A stretch of 64,000 nucleotides of DNA from Streptococcus suis (lineage in GTDB: Bacteria > Bacillota > Bacilli > Lactobacillales > Streptococcaceae), in contig NZ_POJH01000029.1 in NCBI RefSeq assembly GCF_002960625.1, positions 62,001 to 126,000 on the forward strand, given 5' to 3'. Below the pieces are notes generated by a model. That model made no database searches. It had not been told where the DNA came from and worked only from the letters and a program-made list of their open reading frames with translations. A program made the translations under genes and the position numbers. Positions 9,411-18,842 of the stretch are shown here, one piece after another. Within the stretch, counting starts at the first letter, position 1, and each line of letters opens with the position of its first letter.

Positions 9411-10861
9411 AGAGTCTCCTTTATTAAAATATCACGGCATTTATCCCGAACAGCTAGAATAGTTGGTTGGTCCGTTTCAATAATATTTGAATAGCCTGCT
9501 TCCACCAGCTTATCACGTGTTGTTTCTCCCATAACGATAATTGGCAGTTCCTGAAGGTCTAGCCCTGTTTCCTCCACGAGAGTCACAAAATTAGCCGCAG
9601 CAACTGAATTTGGCAAGCAAACACAATCAAGATTCGTCCAATCTTGAGGACTTAATTCTTTATCAAATGCAAGACTATGGGTGACCAGCACAGGGAAGTC
9701 ATATAAGCTTCTTAAATCTGCCAGCTTGTGTTCTGGAGCCACTAAATACCAAGAGTCCTCAGTCTTTTCTAGTAAATCCTTAATGACCAGATCCTTACTT
9801 TCTGTCCCTTTTGCTACCAATAAAATCCCTGCTTCTTCCAGTGTCTTAGCAGTATGGTGACCAATGGCTGCAAATTGAACATGGGATAGACTTCGTAAAT
9901 CAATCCCTTCTTCTCGCAATCGAGCTAAGAACAGCTCCCAACTCTGCCTATCAGAAAATACCATTCCATCCACTTGTGACCAATCTGGTAGTTCAAAGGC
10001 CAGCTTGTTAACCCGTGTACGACTTGGAAATTTAACCAAGGTCGCTCCATCATCTTTTAAGTAGATTGGTAACTTCCCAGTCGCAGAATCTTGTAAAAAG
10101 ATTCGCTTGCCATGCAAGGGAAGATGTTCATAGAAATTTAATTCTTTCCTGAACGAAACCACATCACCTACTAGGATGATAGAAGGAGCTTTCATATTCT
10201 CTTGCAGGGCTAATTCTTCAATGGTAGCTAAGGTACCGTCAATAGAACGTTGGCTTGGATGGGTTGCCCATTCTACAATAGCAACAGGGGTATCCTTGGA
10301 AAAACCATTGTTGACAAGTTCTTGTGTAATAAGCGACAGATTTTTCATCCCCATTAAGAAGACTAGGGTACCTTTGAGCTGACTAATAGCTGCCCAATTC
10401 AGATTTTCCATTTCATCCTGCAGGTGACCTGTAAAGACATGGAAGCTGGTCGCCTTATCCCTAAAAGTCATTGGGATGCCTGCATAAGTGGCTCCTGCAA
10501 TAGCGGATGTGACTCCTGGAACAATCTCAAAAGGAATTCCAGCCTCTACCAAGGCTTGTGCTTCCTCACCACCTCGTCCGAAGATATAGGGATCTCCACT
10601 TTTCAGTCGGACAACACGTTTGTTTTCCTTAGCTTTCTCAATGAGAATTCGCTCGATTTCTTCCTGGCGAATGCAAGGCATGCCTGGTTTTTTTCCAACA
10701 TCAATCAGCTGACACTTGTCTGATAGATAGGAAAACAAGTCCTGATTAACTAGACGGTCATAAACCAAAACATCTGCTTCACGCAATCTTCTAGCACCCT
10801 TGACCGTTATCAGTTCAACGTCACCAGGTCCCGCCCCCAACAAACTTACAAATCCTGTCAT
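9407..10861 (-). CDS. cobA: Uroporphyrinogen-III C-methyltransferase fused to a HemD-like domain
   Basis: Residues 1 to about 245 form a SUMT domain that methylates uroporphyrinogen III twice to precorrin-2 ([40 protein letters not shown]). Residues from about 250 to the end resemble uroporphyrinogen-III synthase (VDGMVFSDRQSWELF, LDCVCLPNSVAAANF). The fusion would channel hydroxymethylbilane to precorrin-2. The ATG at 10861 was chosen because AAAGGAG lies 5-6 bases upstream and MTGFVSLLGAGPGD is the usual start; an ATG 33 bases upstream gives an odd MPNSLTMKGVR tail. Whether the fused HemD domain is active beside the separate hemD is not known from sequence. Confidence 0.94.
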   Translation of the reverse strand: MTGFVSLLGAGPGDVELITVKGARRLREADVLVYDRLVNQDLFSYLSDKCQLIDVGKKPGMPCIRQEEIERILIEKAKENKRVVRLKSGDPYIFGRGGEEAQALVEAGIPFEIVPGVTSAIAGATYAGIPMTFRDKATSFHVFTGHLQDEMENLNWAAISQLKGTLVFLMGMKNLSLITQELVNNGFSKDTPVAIVEWATHPSQRSIDGTLATIEELALQENMKAPSIILVGDVVSFRKELNFYEHLPLHGKRIFLQDSATGKLPIYLKDDGATLVKFPSRTRVNKLAFELPDWSQVDGMVFSDRQSWELFLARLREEGIDLRSLSHVQFAAIGHHTAKTLEEAGILLVAKGTESKDLVIKDLLEKTEDSWYLVAPEHKLADLRSLYDFPVLVTHSLAFDKELSPQDWTNLDCVCLPNSVAAANFVTLVEETGLDLQELPIIVMGETTRDKLVEAGYSNIIETDQPTILAVRDKCRDILIKETL

Positions 10862-10878
10862 TCTAACTCCTTTCATTG

Positions 10879-11652
10879 TTAAACTATTTGGCATTCGTTT
10901 TGAACTATTTCTATGTAGTCTTTTAATTCTTCTATGGACGACACCTTCTTAGGATAGTCCACCTTAGGCCTGCCGATAATAATGCAATCGACACCCAATT
11001 CTTGACAGCCTGTGATTTTCTCACGAATACCACCAACACTGCCACTTTCTTTGGAGACAAAGGCTTGAGCCTTGGACCGTAAAATCAATTCCTTGTTGCA
11101 CTCCTTGGAAAAGGGTGCCTTAATGGCATCAATCTGATCAGCGACCATGCCCAAGCGTTCGCAAGCCAGCAAAACCTCAGAAGTTGGAAGAACACGGGCC
11201 ACAATTCGTACATTAGGTAAGCCCTTAACAAAGAGGGGCAAGGTCTTACTTCCTGTTCCCAAATAAACAGTAGAGTAGCCTTTTTCTTTTATCAGAGAAA
11301 TAGCTTCTTCTGTAGAGTTTACCACTAGGGCTCCCGTCAAATCCCCCGTTTCCTTCCGCTCATACCGCAGGTAAGAAATCCCAGCAAGCTCTGCTGCTCT
11401 CATAGCCTCCTTGGAAACCAAATCAGCAAATGGGTGAGTGGCATCGATGATTTCATCCACTTGGTGTTCTTGGACAAAACTGACCATATCCTCTGCCGTC
11501 AAACGCCCCTGAATGACTGGTTGACCGAATTTAGATGCCAGATGTTTCCCATAATCTGTCACCACCGATGTTGTTACCTCGATATCTAGATCATTTAGCA
11601 GAGCCAAAATCTCTGTGCTATCTGAGGTTCCTCCCAAGAGTAATTTCATCAT
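10879..11652 (-). CDS. cbiJ: Cobalt-precorrin-6A reductase
   Basis: CbiJ reduces the C18-C19 double bond of cobalt-precorrin-6A with a nicotinamide cofactor. The 257-residue protein has the N-terminal LLGGTSDSTEIL nucleotide-binding stretch and the family motifs DATHPFADLVSKEAM and SGSVGGIREKI. The first of two adjacent ATGs is kept because AGAGGA is then 8-9 bases upstream. The start overlaps the cbiH stop by 4 bases, and 17 bases separate its stop from the cobA start. Confidence 0.94.
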   Translation of the reverse strand: MMKLLLGGTSDSTEILALLNDLDIEVTTSVVTDYGKHLASKFGQPVIQGRLTAEDMVSFVQEHQVDEIIDATHPFADLVSKEAMRAAELAGISYLRYERKETGDLTGALVVNSTEEAISLIKEKGYSTVYLGTGSKTLPLFVKGLPNVRIVARVLPTSEVLLACERLGMVADQIDAIKAPFSKECNKELILRSKAQAFVSKESGSVGGIREKITGCQELGVDCIIIGRPKVDYPKKVSSIEELKDYIEIVQNECQIV

Positions 11653-12374
11653 AGAGTGTATCCTCTAGGAGTGACCATGCGACCATTTTTGATATAGGTT
11701 TCTTTATTTCCAACGATAACAATAGTTGTCATATCGACCAAGGACTCATCCAAGTCTTTAATGGTTGTTAAGATATACTCCTCTTTCTTTCGACCAATAT
11801 CCTTACCGATGCCGACAATGGTATCTGGTGATTTATACTCCGCAATGATTGAAAGGGCTTTGGACAGATGGTCCGGCCGACCCTTGCTACGTGGATTGTA
11901 GAGACAAATCACAAAATCACCCTGTGCAGCTGCGTGGAGTCGTTTTTCAATAACAGGCATAGGAGTCATTAAGTCACTCAGACTGATATGACAAAAGTCA
12001 TTCATCAAGGGAGCCCCCATAATTGCTGCAGCACCCAAGCTAGCTGTAATGCCTGGAATTACCTTAACTTCTAAATCAGAATCATCACCAATCAGCTCTA
12101 AAATCAAGCCAGCCATGCCGTAAACGCCTGCATCACCACTGGATACAACACCGACATTCTTACCTGTTTCCAAAGCCAAATCAATCGCTTTTTGGCAGCG
12201 TTCAATTTCTTTCCGCATACCTGTCGCCACTAATTCCTTACCTTCTACCAAATGCAGAATCAAACGCATATAGGTCGAATAACCAACAATAATCTCACAA
12301 TCCTCGATAGCCTTGAGGGCTTCTCCAGACATTAGTTCCTCTTTCCCAGGACCTAATCCAATCACATAGAGCAT
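11649..12374 (-). CDS. cbiH: Cobalt-precorrin-3B C17-methyltransferase
   Basis: CbiH methylates C17 and drives ring contraction in the anaerobic pathway. The 241-residue protein has the SAM loop LYVIGLGPGKEELMSGEA, the IVGYSTYMRLI stretch, VVSSGDAGVYGMAGL and CLYNPRSKGRPDHL. The last is typical of C17 methyltransferases (CobJ/CbiH). It is not fused to CbiG or to an iron-sulfur domain as in some species. It lies between cbiG and cbiJ. Confidence 0.94.
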   Translation of the reverse strand: MLYVIGLGPGKEELMSGEALKAIEDCEIIVGYSTYMRLILHLVEGKELVATGMRKEIERCQKAIDLALETGKNVGVVSSGDAGVYGMAGLILELIGDDSDLEVKVIPGITASLGAAAIMGAPLMNDFCHISLSDLMTPMPVIEKRLHAAAQGDFVICLYNPRSKGRPDHLSKALSIIAEYKSPDTIVGIGKDIGRKKEEYILTTIKDLDESLVDMTTIVIVGNKETYIKNGRMVTPRGYTL

Positions 12375-12394
12375 AGCATTCTCCTTTATATCTA

Positions 12395-13441
12395 TTAGTT
12401 TATAGGGACTTTACCTAAAGCAAAGGTACACCCATCTTTTGCAAATCGATTTGTTAGAACCTGGCCCTTGCTGGCAAGATCTGCACTAGCAAGTGCCACA
12501 CTTCCTACTCCAACTGTTTTTTTCACAAAATCCGAACAAGGATACTTGTCAGCAACCTTCTCTAAGTCCTCCTTGCTATACACATCAAAGGGACAAGATA
12601 GGCTTTCTGCCAAGTTCAAAATTGCCTGTTCATCCTTCTTGACATCAATACTGACAATCCTCGCAATTTCGGTTTGCTCAATTCCTTCTTCCTGACAAAA
12701 TAGTTGAAAATTTTGATGAAAAATCTCAGAAGAAACATTTTTTCGTGCCCCAACTCCAAGTACATAGGGCTTGGGATAAATGACCGCAAGATGTTCGCGC
12801 TTGCTGGTCATTTCCTTTGTCTGTAAGAGGATAAGGGGGACATCTCCAGCTAGGACTTCATCCACTTGATTGGCTTCAAGAAGGCTTAAGCCTCGCACAT
12901 CATCTATCCAAGGTTTTTCTTGGTAAAAATAGACCTTTTCACGATTGGCCAACAAACCATTGAAAACCTTGACCAAGGGACGCAGGTCAGACCGCCATCC
13001 ATTGACGGATTTGGCAAGAGTGTCCAAGGCAACAACATTTTGGACATCCGTTGCCGTTGTAATGACTGGATTGGCTTCCAAAAGAGTAGCGATTTCCCTA
13101 GTCACTTCATTTGCTCCACCCAAATGACCACTTAAGAGACTAATAACATTTGTCGCCTTTTCATCTAGAACAATGACTGCTGGGTCTGCTGCCTTGTCCT
13201 CAACAACAGGAGCAATGGCACGGACAACAATTCCCGTCGCCATAATGCAGACCAGAACGTCCACTTGTTGAAAGAGCTCTGCTATTGCCTGAGTAGGACG
13301 CTTATCAAAAGCTGTCACCTGGTTATCTGCCAATTTAGGCAGGCTATAGATATGACAGGGTCGTGCCCACTTGCTTTTCAACCTTAGAGCCGTTTCTTTG
13401 CCAGTTTCTGTCAGGGCGACAAGGGCAACCTTACTGGGCAT
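12395..13441 (-). CDS. cbiG: Cobalt-precorrin-5A hydrolase
   Basis: CbiG opens the ring-A lactone of cobalt-precorrin-5A and releases acetaldehyde. This gene has no counterpart in the aerobic route, which supports the anaerobic assignment. From the chosen ATG the protein is 348 residues. The middle part carries [15 protein letters not shown] and [17 protein letters not shown], and the C-terminal domain has [13 protein letters not shown] and [11 protein letters not shown]. The ATG at 13441 has a GGGAAAAG ribosome site and starts at the conserved [11 protein letters not shown]; an in-frame ATG 42 bases upstream lies deeper in cbiF. It overlaps cbiF by 11 bases. Confidence 0.93.
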   Translation of the reverse strand: MPSKVALVALTETGKETALRLKSKWARPCHIYSLPKLADNQVTAFDKRPTQAIAELFQQVDVLVCIMATGIVVRAIAPVVEDKAADPAVIVLDEKATNVISLLSGHLGGANEVTREIATLLEANPVITTATDVQNVVALDTLAKSVNGWRSDLRPLVKVFNGLLANREKVYFYQEKPWIDDVRGLSLLEANQVDEVLAGDVPLILLQTKEMTSKREHLAVIYPKPYVLGVGARKNVSSEIFHQNFQLFCQEEGIEQTEIARIVSIDVKKDEQAILNLAESLSCPFDVYSKEDLEKVADKYPCSDFVKKTVGVGSVALASADLASKGQVLTNRFAKDGCTFALGKVPIN

Positions 13442-14204
13442 GGCTACTTTTCCCATGGCGATACTCGTGTTCAAATTCTTCATGGTAGAGTTTTGAATAA
13501 TAAAATTCCTGTCCTAGAAAATCACCAACCAGAATCAGAGCTGTCTTACTGATATCCGCTTCTTTGACCTTCTCTGCAATGGATTCAAGTGTGCCGAAAA
13601 CCTTTTTCTCCTCTGGCCAAGTTGCCTTATAGATGACCGCAACAGGTGTAGTGGTCGGATAGCCACCTTGAACCAATTCTTCCACCACTTTTTCAATGCC
13701 TTGAATAGATAGGAAAATAGCCATTGAAGTACGGTGTTGGGCATAGCTTCGTAAGGACTCGCGTTCTGGAACAGGCGTACGGCCAGCCATGCGGGTAATG
13801 ATGACACTTTGGGAAACTTCAGGCACTGTGTATTCTGTTCCAATACTAGAAGCCGCTCCTAAGAAGGAGCTGACACCTGGAGTACAATCAAATGTAATTC
13901 CTCGCTTCTTCATCTCCTCAATCTGTTCACGGATAGAGCCGTAGATGGAGAAATCACCTGTCTGTAAACGAACAACCTCCTTGCCCGCCTTGACACCTGC
14001 TTCCATGACATCAATAATTTCCAACAAATGCATTCCTGCACTGTCATAAATTTCTGCACCTTCCTTGCAGTAATCCAATAGGGCTGAATTGACCAAGGAA
14101 CCTGCATAAATCACAACATCCGCCTGGGATAACTGCTTATAACCCTTCAAGGTAATCAGTTCCACATCACCAGGACCTGCACCAACAAAATGTACTTTCG
14201 ACAT
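13431..14204 (-). CDS. cbiF: Cobalt-precorrin-4 C11-methyltransferase
   Basis: CbiF methylates C11 of cobalt-precorrin-4. The 257-residue protein starts [21 protein letters not shown], then [33 protein letters not shown] and [25 protein letters not shown] and TGDFSIYG set the C11 enzymes apart from SUMT and CbiH. It is cytoplasmic and SAM-dependent. It follows cbiT by 5 bases and overlaps cbiG. Confidence 0.95.
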   Translation of the reverse strand: MSKVHFVGAGPGDVELITLKGYKQLSQADVVIYAGSLVNSALLDYCKEGAEIYDSAGMHLLEIIDVMEAGVKAGKEVVRLQTGDFSIYGSIREQIEEMKKRGITFDCTPGVSSFLGAASSIGTEYTVPEVSQSVIITRMAGRTPVPERESLRSYAQHRTSMAIFLSIQGIEKVVEELVQGGYPTTTPVAVIYKATWPEEKKVFGTLESIAEKVKEADISKTALILVGDFLGQEFYYSKLYHEEFEHEYRHGKSSHAQ

Positions 14205-14209
14205 TCTCT

Positions 14210-14773
14210 CTACTCCTTTTTAGCTTTTTGACAAGAAACCACGATTGTTGGATTCTGTGGTTTGAAGTAATGACCTTTTCCTAAACTTGTCCAGTTGCCA
14301 ACTTGTACTGAGGTGAGTTCTAGGTCTTCCCAATTCATGGTTTCAGCAATCTGGGCTGCCTCTAAGGCATTTTCCAAAAGTATAAAATTCAAGACCAGCC
14401 TGCCTCCAGGAAGGAGAAGTTTCTGACACCAGTCAAAAATTTCCTGCATGTTTCCACCAGTCCCACCGACAAAAATAGCATCGAAGGGACCTTGCAGTTC
14501 AATCGGTGCCTTCCCTTCATAAAGAGTGATGTTTTGGCACTGAAATTTCTCTATATTTTGTCTGGTTAGGGCTAAAGCATCAGGATTCTGCTCCACAGCT
14601 ACTACCTCTAACTGAGGATAGCTACAAGCCGCTTGAATCGTAACACTACCAGTCCCAGACCCCACATCCAGCATCCGTCTAGCATGTGTCAAATCTAGTT
14701 TATCAATGCTAATGGCGCGAATCTCTGATTTTGTCATAGGGACCTTGGTCCGAATAAATTCACTATCCTTCAT
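14210..14773 (-). CDS. cbiT: Cobalt-precorrin-6B C15-methyltransferase (decarboxylating) subunit
   Basis: CbiT methylates C15 and decarboxylates the C12 side chain. The 187-residue protein is a class I Rossmann methyltransferase: [16 protein letters not shown] is the SAM motif, followed by [11 protein letters not shown] and [15 protein letters not shown]. The N-terminal [13 protein letters not shown] matches the family. In many bacteria it is fused to CbiE as CobL; here the two are separate genes that overlap by 11 bases. Confidence 0.94.
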   Translation of the reverse strand: MKDSEFIRTKVPMTKSEIRAISIDKLDLTHARRMLDVGSGTGSVTIQAACSYPQLEVVAVEQNPDALALTRQNIEKFQCQNITLYEGKAPIELQGPFDAIFVGGTGGNMQEIFDWCQKLLLPGGRLVLNFILLENALEAAQIAETMNWEDLELTSVQVGNWTSLGKGHYFKPQNPTIVVSCQKAKKE

Positions 14774-15371
14774 CTACAATTACCACCACATTCATTTTAT
14801 AGTCACGATCAACCACATCTTCTGCTGCTAGAATACTGATTTCCTCATCTTCGTAGCTCAGATGTTCACCGATAATGATTTTCCGTTTAAGTCCCCTTTT
14901 GAGGACCTCCTGCGCAATTTGATAGGGACCAACCTGGGCATCTGTCACCATGAAGACCTTGGGCAAACTCATGATCAAATCAAAGTTTGGAAGCTTAGCA
15001 TGACTACTAGTTAAATAAGCATCATTCATAGGCAAACAAACCTTGCTGGCCAAATATTGCATGGAGCTAATCCCCGATAAAATGCTAACTCTACCTGGAA
15101 ACTTCTCAGACATCCACTTGCCCAATCCGTAGATCAAGGGATCTCCTGAAACTAAGTAAACTATAGAAGCTTCTAGGGGATATGTTGCCAATAAGGCTTC
15201 TAGGTCTTTCAATTTTTTAGGAGCTATAACCCCTTTCTCCTTGAGCCTATCAGGAAGGACTTCTAAATGACGCTCGCTTCCCAAGATATAGTCTGCCTGC
15301 TCACAACGATCCAGTTGACCAACCAGACAGTAGGCTGGATTTCCTGGACCAATGCCAATCACATCTATCAT
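14763..15371 (-). CDS. cbiE: Cobalt-precorrin-7 C5-methyltransferase subunit
   Basis: CbiE methylates C5 and works with CbiT. The product is about 202 residues and contains MIDVIGIGPGNPAYCL, the ILGSERHLEVL stretch, LVSGDPLIYGLGKWM and ILSGISSMQYLASKV. The ATG at 15371 was preferred to the GTG two codons upstream because GGAGGAG is then 6-7 bases away. The start overlaps the cbiD stop by 4 bases, and the 3' end overlaps cbiT. Confidence 0.93.
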   Translation of the reverse strand: MIDVIGIGPGNPAYCLVGQLDRCEQADYILGSERHLEVLPDRLKEKGVIAPKKLKDLEALLATYPLEASIVYLVSGDPLIYGLGKWMSEKFPGRVSILSGISSMQYLASKVCLPMNDAYLTSSHAKLPNFDLIMSLPKVFMVTDAQVGPYQIAQEVLKRGLKRKIIIGEHLSYEDEEISILAAEDVVDRDYKMNVVVIVDEG

Positions 15372-16492
15372 GACCACTCCTCCTGGATTTCCGCTAAGCT
15401 TTTGGTTGAAGCTAGGTAGCCATCCTCTGTTCCAAATAAGACAACATCAATGGTCACCGTAGGTTGACGGTACTTGAGCAACCGCTCTGTCTTAGCCTTA
15501 ATCTTGTCTGCTAAAATCTGATAAATCCCTTCATATCCATATTCTTTGATAATGGTTGCTGCTGCATCTGTTGTCAAACAAGCATTGACCTTCTGTAACA
15601 TTTCCAGAGGGGCACCCATGAGGGCTAAATTAGCTATTAAGGTATCAATGCGTCCATCAGAATCCTTACTATGAGTGGACATGGTTCCCGATGCAACCTT
15701 GACTAACTTGCCCATATGCCCAACCATCAGTACCTTTGTAAATCCAATTCTCTGAACTTCTTTTAGAACGTGCCCCACAAAATTACTCATATTGACAATC
15801 TGCTCTTTGGGCAGGCCTAGACCATCCATTCCAAAGGCTTCGCCATATTTGCCAGGCGATAGGACAACGGAACGATAGCCTTTATTATAAAGCATGGACA
15901 ACTCGACTGTAATGGCTGCCTTCCAGCTATCTTCAGACATGGGATTGACAATCCCCGTAGTACCTAAAATAGAAATACCGCCCAAAATACCCAGACGTGA
16001 GTTATAGGTTGCCTTAGCAACTTCCTCGCCTCCAGGAACAAATATCAAGACTTTTGCTCCACAATCTGGACCAATCAAGTCACGAACATGTTCTTCAATC
16101 ATCCTTCGAGGGGTTGGGTTTATAGCTGCCATACCGACCGCATTGGCCAGACCAACCTCCGTCACCCGACCAACTCCCTCACCTCCATCAATTTCAATTT
16201 CCGTCTGATGGGGTAATAAGGTAACCGTTGAAAAAATCAATAATCCATGGGTCGCATCGGCATCATCGCCTCCATCTTTTTGAATAGCTGCCGTAGCTGT
16301 TTGTTCACCAAAGGAAGGTGTGTGAACGTCCATAGTAACTTGAACGCCTGAAGCCGTTTTTACCGTCACCTTCTCCTCAATTTCCTGTTGTAAAATCATG
16401 TTTACAGCTGCAACGGTCGCCGCTGTCGCACAGGTTCCTGTCGTAAAGCCTCTTTTTAGCTTTTTTCCATCAACATAAACATATTCATCCAT
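15368..16492 (-). CDS. cbiD: Cobalt-precorrin-5B C1-methyltransferase
   Basis: CbiD methylates C1 in the anaerobic route and is unrelated to the other methyltransferases of the pathway. The 374-residue protein has the family start KKLKRGFTTGTCATAAT, then GGDDADATHG, EIDGGEGVGRVTEVGL, NPTPRRMI, ILGTTGIVNPMSEDSW and MVGHMGKLVKVASG. All are conserved in full-length CbiD. It is separated by 1 base from the first cbiC-like gene. Confidence 0.96.
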   Translation of the reverse strand: MDEYVYVDGKKLKRGFTTGTCATAATVAAVNMILQQEIEEKVTVKTASGVQVTMDVHTPSFGEQTATAAIQKDGGDDADATHGLLIFSTVTLLPHQTEIEIDGGEGVGRVTEVGLANAVGMAAINPTPRRMIEEHVRDLIGPDCGAKVLIFVPGGEEVAKATYNSRLGILGGISILGTTGIVNPMSEDSWKAAITVELSMLYNKGYRSVVLSPGKYGEAFGMDGLGLPKEQIVNMSNFVGHVLKEVQRIGFTKVLMVGHMGKLVKVASGTMSTHSKDSDGRIDTLIANLALMGAPLEMLQKVNACLTTDAAATIIKEYGYEGIYQILADKIKAKTERLLKYRQPTVTIDVVLFGTEDGYLASTKSLAEIQEEWS

Positions 16493-16493
16493 C

Positions 16494-17189
16494 TTATTTA
16501 CCTTGACAATAGCCTTTTCTTGAAGGTGAGAAAAGTTGCCCTTCCTTATCCTCAGCTTTCAACTGATAGAGTATAGCATTCACGATAGCTGCTGCAATCG
16601 TACTGCCACCCTTTCGACCAAGCGCAGATATGGCTGGTAACTGGCTCTCATGGAGCTGTAATTTTGATTCTGCTGCCCCAACAAAACCAACTGGAACCCC
16701 GATGACTGGAACAGGTTCTAGTAGACCTGCTTCAACCATTTCCAAAACCTTGAAAATAGAGGTTGGAGCATTTCCGAAAACAAAGAGCTTGGGACCATCG
16801 ACCTTGGCTGCATGTTCCACAGCCGCCATTGAACGGGTAATTCCCTTCTCCTTGGCCTCTTTGAAAATTTCTGGCTCATTCACTAAGCAACGGTAGGCAA
16901 CACCAAGTTGATCCAGCAATTTTTTATTGAAACCTCCCAACACCATAGTCGTATCTGTGAAGATGGTCCCCTTATTTTTCAAGACCTTTACAATTTCCTC
17001 AATAGCATAATTAGAAAACTGTATATTGTAGAGGTAATCAAAGTCTGCACTGGTAAAAACAACTCGCTTTAAAACTGCCTCCTGGTAGGGATCTGTGAAC
17101 ACAAACCCAGAGTGTTGCTCAGTGATGATTTCCTGAATTTTTTGATAGCTAGCCGCCTCAATCTGATGTGCATCTGTTATATAGGCCAT
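16494..17189 (-). CDS. CbiC-family protein lacking the catalytic histidine (second copy)
   Basis: This 231-residue protein is clearly homologous to cobalt-precorrin-8 methylmutase CbiC and to the gene just upstream. They share DFDYLYN, VLKNKGT, EKGITR.MAAVE.AAK, VGV/VPVGF and the closing ALGRKGGSTIAAAIVNAILYQLK. At the position of the catalytic histidine it has phenylalanine: VVFTSADFDY, codon TTT, against AIHTSGDFDY in the neighbour. The migrating-methyl chemistry in CobH/CbiC depends on that histidine. The arginine of GITR and the glycine-rich end are kept, so the pocket may still bind corrin. It may be a non-catalytic partner, a corrin carrier or a decaying duplicate; the intact frame and normal spacing argue against decay. 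Confidence 0.85.
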   Translation of the reverse strand: MAYITDAHQIEAASYQKIQEIITEQHSGFVFTDPYQEAVLKRVVFTSADFDYLYNIQFSNYAIEEIVKVLKNKGTIFTDTTMVLGGFNKKLLDQLGVAYRCLVNEPEIFKEAKEKGITRSMAAVEHAAKVDGPKLFVFGNAPTSIFKVLEMVEAGLLEPVPVIGVPVGFVGAAESKLQLHESQLPAISALGRKGGSTIAAAIVNAILYQLKAEDKEGQLFSPSRKGYCQGK

Positions 17190-17198
17190 AAAGTTCTC

Positions 17199-17882
17199 CT
17201 ACTTATTTGTTGGTGTTGAATAACGAACATAATCCCCAGTCAAAACTTCTTTCAACTGATAGATAATCGCGTTTATAATAGCAACGACAATGGTACTGCC
17301 ACCCTTTCTACCAATCGTTGCAATGGCAGGAATGGGCGAAGCCAGCAAGTCTGACTTGGATTCTTCAACATTGATAAAGCCCACTGGTACACCAATGATT
17401 GCCTCAACATCTACTTGCCCTGCCTCAACCAATTCCAACAAATAAGATAGGGCTGTAGGAGCACCGCCAAAAGCAAAGACTTTGGGACCTGGAATCTTAG
17501 CTGCCACTTCCACAGCAGCCATAGCCCGTGTAATCCCTTTTTCCTTAGCTAGTTGAGCAACAGCTTCATCGTTTATCAGACAAGTATAGGTTACACTCAT
17601 TTGATCCAAGACACGCTTATTGATACCATTGAGAGAAATGCTGGAATCCAGTACCAAGGTCCCTTTATTTTTTAAAACCTCTACAATTTTCTGATTAGCG
17701 TCATGGGTAAAACGCAAATTATAAAGATAATCAAAGTCACCTGAAGTATGGATAGCCCGCTTGATAATAGACTCTTCCATCTCTGTTTGAAAACGATAAT
17801 CTGGATGCTCCTCATCAATAATGGACTGGATAATTTTAAAACTTGTTTCCTCAATAGAGGATGGATTTTGAATGTAAGTCAT
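17199..17882 (-). CDS. cbiC: Cobalt-precorrin-8 methylmutase
   Basis: CbiC moves the methyl group from C11 to C12, turning cobalt-precorrin-8 into cobyrinic acid. The 227-residue protein has the catalytic His in KRAIHTSGDFDYLYN, GITRAMAAVEVAAK, FAFGGAPTAL, IGVPVGFINVEESK and IGRKGGSTIVVAIINAIIYQL. It is the likely active copy, because the neighbouring paralogue has lost the histidine. It follows cbiB by 9 bases and precedes the second copy by 9 bases. Confidence 0.94.
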   Translation of the reverse strand: MTYIQNPSSIEETSFKIIQSIIDEEHPDYRFQTEMEESIIKRAIHTSGDFDYLYNLRFTHDANQKIVEVLKNKGTLVLDSSISLNGINKRVLDQMSVTYTCLINDEAVAQLAKEKGITRAMAAVEVAAKIPGPKVFAFGGAPTALSYLLELVEAGQVDVEAIIGVPVGFINVEESKSDLLASPIPAIATIGRKGGSTIVVAIINAIIYQLKEVLTGDYVRYSTPTNK

Positions 17883-17891
17883 GTACGGCTC

Positions 17892-18839
17892 CTAAAAATT
17901 AGTCAATAATAAATAAATCACACTAAATAACATCAGAGAAACTATTGTACTCATATAAAGTAAGTGAACAGTCGTTTCAATATCCGAAAATGCTACGGGA
18001 CGAACAGCTTCACCAATGGTCGGTTTTTCAACCCATTCGCCATGGTAAATATGGGCACCACCAAGCTGAATACCTAAGGCACCTGCAACCACTGCTTCTG
18101 AAAAGGCACTATTAGGACTGGCATGTTGGTAACGATCTCTAATACCAATGCGACAGGCTTCTTTGCTATCTAATTGTAAAATATGACTAGCAATCATCAA
18201 GCAGAGCCAAGTCAGTCGAGCAGGTATCAAGTTTGCTACATCGTCCAACTTGGCAGAAATAAAGCCAATCTGCCTGTATTTTTCCGTCTTGTAACCAACC
18301 ATAGAATCCAAGGTATTAACAGCCTTGTAGGCCATAGCTAGGACTGGTCCACCGATGAACAAGCATAGTAAGGGACCAATCACGCCATCGCTTGTATTTT
18401 CCGCCACTGTTTCAATAGTAGCCTTAGAAATTTCCTCTGCTGTCAACTGGCTAGTATCTCGTCCAACAATCATACTAACCTGATATCTAGCCTCTTCAAT
18501 AGTCCCCATCTTTAACGTATTCAAGACCTTCAAGGCCTCAAAAGCCAAACACCTTGTCGATAAGGTGGTATAGGCTAGATAGATCCACATTCCCCAATAA
18601 AGAATAGGTGAAAAACGTGCAGATAGGGCCAACAAGAAATAGGTGACTCCCACTGTCAGTCCAACTGTAACCAACCATAATAAAAGCCCGTAGACATATT
18701 TCCCTTTTGGATTATTAGGCTGGCCTTTCAAGAATAGGCTGATGAAATGACCGATCAGCTTGACTGGATGTGGCCAACTATAGGGATCTCCCAGTAGCCA
18801 ATCCAATAAAACGGCAATGAATATCGCAATCAAATACAT
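17892..18839 (-). CDS. cbiB: Adenosylcobinamide-phosphate synthase
   Basis: CbiB joins (R)-1-amino-2-propanol O-2-phosphate to adenosylcobyric acid. The 315-residue integral membrane protein has several hydrophobic helices and the conserved LDWLLGDPYSWPHPVKLIG start, MIVGRDTSQLT, ETVAENTSDGVIGPLL, NTLDSMVGYK and RDRYQHASPNSAFSEAV. Its second substrate comes from CobD and PduX, which are encoded in the other operon of the cluster. It lies 3 bases after cbiA. Confidence 0.95.
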   Translation of the reverse strand: MYLIAIFIAVLLDWLLGDPYSWPHPVKLIGHFISLFLKGQPNNPKGKYVYGLLLWLVTVGLTVGVTYFLLALSARFSPILYWGMWIYLAYTTLSTRCLAFEALKVLNTLKMGTIEEARYQVSMIVGRDTSQLTAEEISKATIETVAENTSDGVIGPLLCLFIGGPVLAMAYKAVNTLDSMVGYKTEKYRQIGFISAKLDDVANLIPARLTWLCLMIASHILQLDSKEACRIGIRDRYQHASPNSAFSEAVVAGALGIQLGGAHIYHGEWVEKPTIGEAVRPVAFSDIETTVHLLYMSTIVSLMLFSVIYLLLTNF

Positions 18840-18842
18840 AGG

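Noticed and set aside
16494..17189. Sequencing error as the cause of the His-to-Phe change in the second CbiC copy
   Set aside because: His to Phe needs at least two base changes (CAT to TTT), and the flanking residues also differ between the two copies, so a single read error cannot explain it.
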